Part shown: piece after piece, positions 34,270 to 40,600 of the stretch
How positions within the stretch are numbered: the stretch's first letter is position 1
Layout of the letters: each line of letters starts with the position of its first letter
DNA from: Taibaiella sp.
GTDB lineage: Bacteria; Bacteroidota; Bacteroidia; Chitinophagales; Chitinophagaceae
DNA: 42,363 nucleotides
Reading direction: 5' to 3'
NCBI GenBank assembly: GCA_021740995.1
Contig: JAIOYR010000028.1
Location: 1 to 42,363, forward strand
The notes under the pieces: generated by a model
Database searches by the model: none
What the model saw: only the letters and a program-made list of their open reading frames with translations
What the model was told of the DNA's origin: nothing
Program-made: the position numbers and the translations under genes

Positions 34270-34893
34270 TTACTTTGGCACCTCGCCTTTATCTACCTGC
34301 ACAGAGCCCTTTGGGTTGAGGATGCGATACCAGGTGAAGTCACGGTTGGCTTCCATCCCTTCGCCATAAAGGATTTCGTTGTTGGTGGTAATGGTTACAG
34401 CTTTTTCGGTAAAGAATTTTTGCGCACTCTCATTCCATATCAACTCATCAGTATTTAGTTTTTCACCTTTCCTGCTGATTATCTGCACACTATCCCATAC
34501 TATAAAATCGCGTTGCGCCTCGTAGTACCGCGATGAGTCGGCGGTAAGCACATCTGATATTTTCCCGCTATCGTCAAAGAATTCCATTTTGAGTCCTTTA
34601 TTCATGTCGATGTAGGGTCGTTTTGCATTATTATTCCTTACAAATTCACGGGCGAATATGCGCATTTTTACGTTGCCATCCTGACTGTAAAGAAAAGTAA
34701 CACCTTTGGCTTTATCTTCCTGTACATAACTTTTTGCTGTAAGCGCCCTTATGGTTTCAGGGTCATTTTTGCAGGCAGCAAGCAAACATATAACTACTAC
34801 CGGAAATGCAATCCGGGAAAGGATGTTTTTGATATGGAATTTGGAATTTGGAATTTGGAATTTGGAATTTGGAATCTCTGATATTCTATTCAT
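34270..34893 (-). CDS. lptC: LPS transport periplasmic lipoprotein LptC
   Basis: A 207-residue member of the LptC family, which bridges the LptBFG transporter and LptA in lipopolysaccharide export. In this phylum it is commonly a lipoprotein: the lipobox LLAAC follows a hydrophobic stretch (FPVVVICLLAAC). The beta-jellyroll strands include GVTFLYSQDGNVKMRIFA, MEFFDDSGKISDVLTAD, and EAQRDFIVWDSVQIISRKGEKLNTDEL. The only usable start is ATG 34893, which overlaps the upstream gene's stop. The first 20 codons include a 7-bp tandem repeat that encodes IPNSKFQIPNSKFH, an unusual N-terminal extension. No ATG, GTG or TTG exists between the repeat and the lipobox that leaves a full signal peptide. Confidence 0.85.
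   Translation of the reverse strand: MNRISEIPNSKFQIPNSKFHIKNILSRIAFPVVVICLLAACKNDPETIRALTAKSYVQEDKAKGVTFLYSQDGNVKMRIFAREFVRNNNAKRPYIDMNKGLKMEFFDDSGKISDVLTADSSRYYEAQRDFIVWDSVQIISRKGEKLNTDELIWNESAQKFFTEKAVTITTNNEILYGEGMEANRDFTWYRILNPKGSVQVDKGEVPK
34836..34877 (-). repeat. 7-bp tandem repeat inside the lptC coding sequence
   Basis: Five exact GGAATTT units (34836-34870, plus strand) and a sixth with one change (GGAATCT, 34871-34877). On the lptC strand this is AAATTCC. As 7 is not a multiple of 3, gain or loss of one or two units would shift the lptC frame. Confidence 0.9.
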
Positions 34894-36229
34894 ACTTACG
34901 CTTCACAAACCATAGGTCATTGAGTGATGCACCAATGGTAAAGCGAATATAATTCTGCTTAATCAGGTTGTTCTCTGTAGTACCCAGTACACCGGCATCT
35001 ACCGCCATATGTATCTGAGACAAAGAACGCTTGAATGGCAAACTCAATCCCGCTGTTATGCCATAATAGGGTAAGTTATTGTTCTGTATCTGTAGGTAAT
35101 CGCTGCCATAATAGGCACCCAACCTATAGGTAGCTCTGGATAAGTAACGTCTGATATTGGTGGCATCTGGAGTGTACTCGCCCCCTGCGCTGATTTTGTA
35201 GGAGGCTTTTGCCAGACCTTGATTCATTTGTGGGTTCAACTCGCTATTGAAAGAGCTCCATTGGGTAGCTGCATAATCAATACCGAAACCCCACTTGCCG
35301 GTTTTTGCCAGCATAATACCTACACTATAAGAAAGTGGCAAAGTGAGATTTCCTTTTTGGTCGCCAACAAAATAACTGGTATCTCTGGTAAATGTATCTG
35401 TAAAGTTGTAGTATATCAAATGCAGCTCATTGTAATGCTGTTTAATTTTTTGGCTCATAGATGCCGAAGCACCTATTCGCAACACCAGTGAGGAATCAAG
35501 CTTTACTTCATAAAGCAAACCTCCCTTCCACTGAATGCCTCCCAGGCGTGTATTGCTGGAAAACTGGGAGTTAAATGCACTATTAGTACTTAGTGTGTCT
35601 ATGGGAATCAAACTCGCAGAATTGCGATAGGTTCCAAACAAATACCCGGCATTAATTCCAATACTCAAACCTTTATACTTTCGGCTGGCACCTATGAATG
35701 CATAATTAAGAGCACCCTCTCCACTATAAGATTTTATAGCACTGCCAATGGGCGATGAAGGCGTGGAGTTAGTATGAACAGTATCAACCAACGAATAATA
35801 GGAATGTGCATATGGTCTGAAACCGAGACTTAAGCCGCCATTTTTGCCCGCAGGAAATGCCAGCGACAGGTAAGATAGGGTAGCAGTACCTGTTTTGTAT
35901 TTTTGGTCTACACCGTTTATAGTTCCGTTGATAGTGCGGGTTGCCGCTATGGCTCCCAGCTCAAAAGTAGTACGCTGTAAAAAAGAATAAGAAGCAGGAT
36001 TATCCGTATTGACTAAGTAAGGATTTGTATATGCAGTAGAAGTATTACCCATGCCTCTAAGTGGGGCATTGTTGCCGTTTCTTAGTTCACCCAAGCCGTA
36101 TTTAGAATAAGGATTGTTTTCTTTGCCGTTTATAGGGTTGCTTCCTGCTGCATTAGTCTGTCCGAACACATTATTGCCCAAAGCAACCAGTAATACCAAT
36201 AATAAAGATTTATTGTGGGAATGGGACAT
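34886..36229 (-). CDS. Outer-membrane beta-barrel protein of the coaX-lptC cluster
   Basis: A 447-residue exported outer-membrane protein. Signal peptide 1-23 (ends NVFG). The mature part starts with an N-terminal motif seen in Bacteroidota barrel proteins (NPYSKYGLGELRNGNNAPLRGMGNTSTA, read in two parts here) and then alternates aromatic-hydrophobic strands such as FELGAIAATRTI, LSYLSLAFPAG, LSLGFRPYAHSYYS and YRLGAYYGSDYL through the end (IRFTIGASLNDLWFV). Function unknown; the fixed position between coaX and lptC suggests an outer-membrane assembly or LPS-related role (inference). It overlaps coaX by 20 bases and lptC by 8, so translation is probably coupled across all three genes. Confidence 0.82.
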   Translation of the reverse strand: MSHSHNKSLLLVLLVALGNNVFGQTNAAGSNPINGKENNPYSKYGLGELRNGNNAPLRGMGNTSTAYTNPYLVNTDNPASYSFLQRTTFELGAIAATRTINGTINGVDQKYKTGTATLSYLSLAFPAGKNGGLSLGFRPYAHSYYSLVDTVHTNSTPSSPIGSAIKSYSGEGALNYAFIGASRKYKGLSIGINAGYLFGTYRNSASLIPIDTLSTNSAFNSQFSSNTRLGGIQWKGGLLYEVKLDSSLVLRIGASASMSQKIKQHYNELHLIYYNFTDTFTRDTSYFVGDQKGNLTLPLSYSVGIMLAKTGKWGFGIDYAATQWSSFNSELNPQMNQGLAKASYKISAGGEYTPDATNIRRYLSRATYRLGAYYGSDYLQIQNNNLPYYGITAGLSLPFKRSLSQIHMAVDAGVLGTTENNLIKQNYIRFTIGASLNDLWFVKRKYE

Positions 36230-36956
36230 TATGGTTGAGAATTAAATTTAATCCCTTCATTAATAAATCAGGGTCGGCAAATATCTTACTTTTAAGTTTG
36301 GCTGCAAAGTATGGCGCATCACCGCCCGTTAATATGGCGTTAAAATCGGTATACCGTTCCTGAAAAGCACGAATCATACCATCTATTTCCGATGCCATTC
36401 CGTTTGCAGCACCACTCTGTATGCAGGTTTCTGTATCATATCCCAGTAGCAATGGCTCGTCGTCGAGGGATGCTATTTCGGGCAACATATCAGTAAATAC
36501 ATTCATCGCCTTCAGGCGCATCTGAAGCCCGGGAGAAATAGCTCCTCCACGAAATGTTTTATTTTTCTGTATGAGATTGTACGTAATACATGTGCCGAGA
36601 CTAATGACCAGATTGTCTTTGTCGGGATACGCATAATGTGCACCACTTACCAATGCCAGACGATCTGGTCCCAGTGTGTCTTGCGAAAGGTAGGCGTTGA
36701 TAATAGGTACATTGGTAGTGCCGGTCATGACTAATGTTCCCGGTATTTTAGACACTATCAGCTTTTCCAGTTCGCTGCCACTTTGTACTACTGAGCAGAT
36801 TATTGCTTTCTCAGGTTTGTGGGTTTCGAGTAACCCTGCTACGTGCTCAAGGGCAGCATTTTCAGAAAATATGACTTGTTTCTGTAGTTTGTCATTGGCA
36901 AATATTGCAGCTTTTACATTGGTGTTTCCCCAATCAATACAGAGATTTACAGACAT
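36210..36956 (-). CDS. coaX: Type III pantothenate kinase
   Basis: First step of coenzyme A synthesis: phosphorylates pantothenate with ATP. At 248 residues it is the normal CoaX length. It has the ASKHA motifs CIDWGNTNVKAAIF near the N-terminus (phosphate loop), GPDRLALVSGA with the catalytic Asp98, and ISLGTCITYN. In most CoaX proteins the last motif reads DxGTxxTxD; here the first Asp is Ser119 and the later one is Asn127. Whether these changes affect cation or ATP binding is not known. FRGGAISPGLQMRLKAM is the substrate-lid region. The ATG at 36956 is preferred over one 10 codons upstream, because the motif must sit at the very N-terminus. Confidence 0.92.
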   Translation of the reverse strand: MSVNLCIDWGNTNVKAAIFANDKLQKQVIFSENAALEHVAGLLETHKPEKAIICSVVQSGSELEKLIVSKIPGTLVMTGTTNVPIINAYLSQDTLGPDRLALVSGAHYAYPDKDNLVISLGTCITYNLIQKNKTFRGGAISPGLQMRLKAMNVFTDMLPEIASLDDEPLLLGYDTETCIQSGAANGMASEIDGMIRAFQERYTDFNAILTGGDAPYFAAKLKSKIFADPDLLMKGLNLILNHNVPFPQ

Positions 36957-37063
36957 CGTTGTTGTTTTTAGTGGAATGGATGGCAAAATAGTAAAAAATA
37001 CCTGCTATTGCTGCATCTAAGTTGATTTTTTTATGAGCAGGTATCAAAGTTAGTCATATATAA

Positions 37064-38236
37064 TTACAACGAATAGCTTATTATTTCACAAGCTAGTCTG
37101 ATTTCGTCACTGGTGATTGTGAGCGGTGGGGCGATACGAATACAGTTAGGTGCAAACAAAAACCAGTCTGAAAACAAGCCCTTGCCCAAACATTTCTGTA
37201 ATACTTCAATTACCCTTTCCGGCGATTCCAGCTCCACCGCTATGAGTAAGCCCATGCTGCGTACTGCTTTTATTTTTGGGTGTTTCAGCAAGGCGTGAAA
37301 CAGTTTTTCTTTTTCGGCAACTGTAGCTATCAATTGCTCATTTAACAATGCTTTCATACCTGCCATACCTGCTGCGCAGCATACCGGATGCCCGCCAAAT
37401 GTGGTGATATGTCCCAATACCGGTTTGTCTGTAAGCTGCTGCATCAGAGCATGAGATGCTACGAACGCCCCAAGCGGCATGCCACCACCCAGCGCCTTGC
37501 CCAGCAAAAGTATATCCGGCACCACATCATAATGCGCAAAGCCCCATAGCTTTCCTGTGCGCCCAAAGCCGCACTGAATCTCATCGAATATTAGCAGGGT
37601 GCCGGTGTCGGTACATTTTTTTCGCAGTTGTTTCAGCCACTCAGTGTCGGGGGGCAATACGCCAGACTCTGCCTGTATTGTTTCTATTATTACACAGGCA
37701 GTATGTTCATTTATAGCATTTATTAGTTCAGGGCTGTTATAGTTGTGGTGCCACACACCCGGTAGCAGCGGTCTGTATGCGTTACGCCAGTATTCGTCGC
37801 CCATTACACTTAGCGCACCCATTGTGCTGCCGTGGTAACTGTTGTTGCAACAAACTATATCTGTGCGCCCGGTAGCGCGGCGGGCAAGTTTCAGTGCACC
37901 TTCTGTAGCTTCCGTGCCGGAGTTGGTGAAGTAAACACAATCGAGTGTGGCAGGCAGATGCTCGCTGAGCAACCTTGCGTATTGTGCCTGAGGGCTTTGC
38001 ACCAGCTCCCCATAAACCATTATATGCAAGTATTCATCTGCTTGTTTTTTTATGGCAGCAACTACATCAGGGTGCCGGTGACCTATGTTGCAAACACTGA
38101 TACCACCTATCATGTCCAGATATGTATTGCCATCTACATCATACAAATAGTTGCCGGATGCCGATACAATTTCCAGCCCAATAGGGGCAGGGGAGGTCTG
38201 AGCCTGATGGTGTAGAAAAAGCTGTCGGTTGGTCAT
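37064..38236 (-). CDS. Class III PLP aminotransferase (acetylornithine/GABA type)
   Basis: A 390-residue omega-aminotransferase. PLP Lys247 lies in LLLGKALGGGMPLGA and Asp218 in LIFDEIQCGFGRTGKL. The phosphate cup is TNSGTEATEGALKLAR (about 104-119), and NNSYHGSTMGALS gives the cofactor-contacting aromatic. The family includes acetylornithine, succinylornithine, ornithine and 4-aminobutyrate aminotransferases; reading alone cannot choose. No other arginine-synthesis genes are beside it apart from argS, which is a tRNA synthetase. The heptamer array 45 bases upstream (38281-38315) is in the same orientation as in other repeat-bearing genes of this window. Confidence 0.88.
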   Translation of the reverse strand: MTNRQLFLHHQAQTSPAPIGLEIVSASGNYLYDVDGNTYLDMIGGISVCNIGHRHPDVVAAIKKQADEYLHIMVYGELVQSPQAQYARLLSEHLPATLDCVYFTNSGTEATEGALKLARRATGRTDIVCCNNSYHGSTMGALSVMGDEYWRNAYRPLLPGVWHHNYNSPELINAINEHTACVIIETIQAESGVLPPDTEWLKQLRKKCTDTGTLLIFDEIQCGFGRTGKLWGFAHYDVVPDILLLGKALGGGMPLGAFVASHALMQQLTDKPVLGHITTFGGHPVCCAAGMAGMKALLNEQLIATVAEKEKLFHALLKHPKIKAVRSMGLLIAVELESPERVIEVLQKCLGKGLFSDWFLFAPNCIRIAPPLTITSDEIRLACEIISYSL

Positions 38237-38280
38237 TGTTTCAGTAGAAAGTTATAACCTGCATATAGGCAGGCAAGAAC

Positions 38281-38315
38281 AAAAGTAGATAGTAAAAGGT
38301 AGAAAGTTGAAATAT
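38281..38315 (-). repeat. Degenerate heptanucleotide array upstream of the class III aminotransferase
   Basis: Five 7-base units (AAAAGTA, GATAGTA, AAAGGTA, GAAAGTT, GAAATAT on the plus strand). Read on the minus strand, toward the aminotransferase ATG, the best unit is AACTTTC, the same unit as in the parC array. Confidence 0.6.
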
Positions 38316-38427
38316 TACAAAGGGAATAATCGCAAAGTTGGTGTATTTTTTTAGACTTGCTAACTCAGTAAATCCATACACCGAAATTGCCGCCGCGAAA
38401 TTGCAATGTTTCCACAACATTATAAAC

Positions 38428-38435
38428 TATTTTTG
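38428..38435 (+). promoter_or_regulatory. Bacteroidota-type -7 element for argS
   Basis: TATTTTTG, an exact TAnnTTTG match, lies 18 bases before ATG 38454. It lies inside an in-frame upstream extension (from 38406), which therefore should not be translated. TTG at 38401-38403 is 24 bases upstream, a little far for a -33 element. Confidence 0.5.
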
Positions 38436-38453
38436 CAGCAAACAGAACGAATA

Positions 38454-40253
38454 ATGACACTTGCTGCCCAGGTAAAACACGCTGCTTTTGATGCGCTGAA
38501 ACATCTTTTTCCAGATGATTCTTTTACTATATCTATGATTTCCGTAAACCAGACCAAACCTGAGTTTACGGGCAACTATACCGTTGTGTTGTTTCCGTTT
38601 GTTAAACTGTTGCGACAGAAGCCGGATGCTATAGGCGTGCAAATTGGTGATTACCTGTTGGAAAAAACCAACTTGTTTTCTTCTTACGACATTGTAAGCG
38701 GCTTTCTTAATATGACCGTAAAGGACAGTTACTGTGTATCGTTCCTGCTCAATCATTTTACAGATACCAGCTTCGGCAAACAATGCAAAGCTGACTGCAG
38801 GGTAATGGTAGAGTATTCATCTCCTAATACCAACAAACCCCTGCATTTCGGGCATCTCCGCAATAACTTTCTGGGAGCTGCAGTTTCTGAGATACTGAAA
38901 GCCAATGGCAAGCAGGTAGTAAAAGCTAATCTGGTCAACGACCGGGGTATCCATATCTGCAAATCTATGATAGCCTGGATGTGGTATGCCAATGGAGCTA
39001 CACCCGAAAGCACGGGCATAAAGGGCGACCATCTGGTAGGCGACTATTATGTAAAATTCAACGACGTATTCAAGCAGGAAGTAGCAGGACTAATAGCTGC
39101 AGGCAAAGATGAAAAGACTGCTGAAAAAGAAGCACCAATTATGATGGCAGCACAGGATATGCTGCGCAAATGGGAGGCCGGAGATGCTGAAATTCGCACG
39201 CTGTGGTCTACTATGAATGGCTGGGTATATGAGGGATTCGAAAAGAGTTACAAGCGTCTCGGTGTCTCCTTCGACAAAATGTACTACGAAAGTGAAACCT
39301 ACCTGCTGGGCAAGAAAATAGTGGAAGATGGACTTAGAAAAGGTGTGCTTTTCAGAAAAGAAGATGGCTCTGTATGGGTAGACTTGAAGGAAGACGGGCT
39401 GGATGAGAAGCTGCTGCTGCGTGGCGATGGCACATCGGTTTACATTACTCAGGACCTCGGTACTGCCAAGCTTAAATATGAGGATTTTCGACTCAATCAG
39501 TCGTTATATGTAATAGCTGATGAACAGAATTACCATATACAGGTGCTAAAACTGATACTGAAAAAACTGGGAGAGCCCTGTGCCGATGGTATTTACCACC
39601 TGTCTTATGGTATGGTAGAGCTGCCTACCGGCAAGATGAAAAGCCGTGAAGGTACAGTAGTGGATGCTGATGATATGGTAGCGGAAATGATAAGCCTGGC
39701 ACAGGAGCAAACAGAGCAATCGGGCAAAACCGATGGGTTTACTTCAGAGGAGCTTACCCGCCTGTATGAGATGATAGGTCTGGGTGCGCTTAAGTTTTAT
39801 CTGCTGCGTGTAGACCCTAAAAAGCGAATGATCTTCGACCCTAAAGAATCAATAGACCTGCATGGCTTTACCGCCACCTTTATTCAGTATGCTCATGCAC
39901 GTATATGCTCTATACTGCGCAGGGAAAATGTGCCTTTAGTACCTGGTGCTACCCGTTTTCAATCACTGCAGCCGGCTGGTGAGCTTCTTAAGCTGGAGAA
40001 GGAAATGATTCTGCATTTAGAGCAATATCCTGCAATACTTGCTGAAGCAGCCGATGAATTTAATCCTTCTTCGCTTTGCAACTATTCGTTCCAGCTGGCA
40101 CAATTGTTCAATACCTTTTATGATGCGCATAGTATCTCTAAAGCCGAAAGTGAAGAAAAGAAAAACCTTCGCCTGATGACTATTGTAATGACGGCATCAA
40201 TATTGCGTCACGCTATGGGTTTACTGGGTATTAGGTTGCCGGAGAAAATGTAG
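38454..40253 (+). CDS. argS: Arginyl-tRNA synthetase
   Basis: Charges tRNA-Arg with arginine; a class I synthetase, cytosolic, essential. The 599-residue protein has an N-terminal Add1 domain (1-115), the HIGH-type signature HFGHLRNN (131-138) after the family motif YSSPNTNKPL, and a KMSKS-like motif KMKSRE (394-399) after GMVELPTG. VYITQDLGTAKLKYE and ADEQNYHIQV line the active site. The C-terminal anticodon-binding domain (TFIQYAHARICSIL, then ASILRHAMGLLGIRLPEKM) is complete. The ATG at 38454 is chosen because the promoter -7 box lies at 38428-38435; the 16 residues from an ATG at 38406 are not family-like. Confidence 0.96.
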   Translation: MTLAAQVKHAAFDALKHLFPDDSFTISMISVNQTKPEFTGNYTVVLFPFVKLLRQKPDAIGVQIGDYLLEKTNLFSSYDIVSGFLNMTVKDSYCVSFLLNHFTDTSFGKQCKADCRVMVEYSSPNTNKPLHFGHLRNNFLGAAVSEILKANGKQVVKANLVNDRGIHICKSMIAWMWYANGATPESTGIKGDHLVGDYYVKFNDVFKQEVAGLIAAGKDEKTAEKEAPIMMAAQDMLRKWEAGDAEIRTLWSTMNGWVYEGFEKSYKRLGVSFDKMYYESETYLLGKKIVEDGLRKGVLFRKEDGSVWVDLKEDGLDEKLLLRGDGTSVYITQDLGTAKLKYEDFRLNQSLYVIADEQNYHIQVLKLILKKLGEPCADGIYHLSYGMVELPTGKMKSREGTVVDADDMVAEMISLAQEQTEQSGKTDGFTSEELTRLYEMIGLGALKFYLLRVDPKKRMIFDPKESIDLHGFTATFIQYAHARICSILRRENVPLVPGATRFQSLQPAGELLKLEKEMILHLEQYPAILAEAADEFNPSSLCNYSFQLAQLFNTFYDAHSISKAESEEKKNLRLMTIVMTASILRHAMGLLGIRLPEKM

Positions 40254-40500
40254 GTGTATCTGTACGAAATGTGTTTTTCTGGATTTTCAGCGTTTTATAT
40301 CAGCGCCGTTACAGTATATAATATTTTCATGTTTGGCCTTTTCGGTAGTTGACGCTACCGGTTGTCCAATGTCGATAAAAATGGTCGTGTCTTGAAGAAG
40401 TTTAGTGTGATGCACTGATGACACTTTAGGATATTCCTTTACATGGCATGTAGTTCAGAATCCAGCAAAAAATACTTTCCCTTCATTCCTCTACAATAAA

Positions 40501-40508
40501 TATTTTTG
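40501..40508 (+). promoter_or_regulatory. Candidate -7 element for parC
   Basis: TATTTTTG matches TAnnTTTG and lies 92 bases upstream of the parC ATG, giving a leader of about 85 bases that would include the heptamer array. A -33 TTTG partner is not visible. Confidence 0.4.
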
Positions 40509-40566
40509 TAGCAGTTATTGTCGTTGTAGTATTTTGAGCCTTCAGTGCTCAGGACTCATGTCTTTA

Positions 40567-40594
40567 GACTTTCGACTTTCAACTTTCGACTACT
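40567..40594 (+). repeat. Heptanucleotide array in the parC leader
   Basis: Units GACTTTC, GACTTTC, AACTTTC and GACTACT follow without gaps and end six bases before the ATG. Same 7-base period and gene-relative orientation as the arrays at 9320-9416 and 38281-38315. Confidence 0.75.
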
Positions 40595-40600
40595 AAAACA

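Larger units (their letters stand above)
40254..40600. other. Intergenic region before parC
   Basis: These 347 bases contain no open frame worth calling. Visible items are a small hairpin CGGTAG/CTACCG near 40345-40360 with no T run, a TAnnTTTG box at 40501-40508, and a heptanucleotide array at 40567-40594 just before the parC ATG. No clear argS terminator was seen. Confidence 0.5.
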
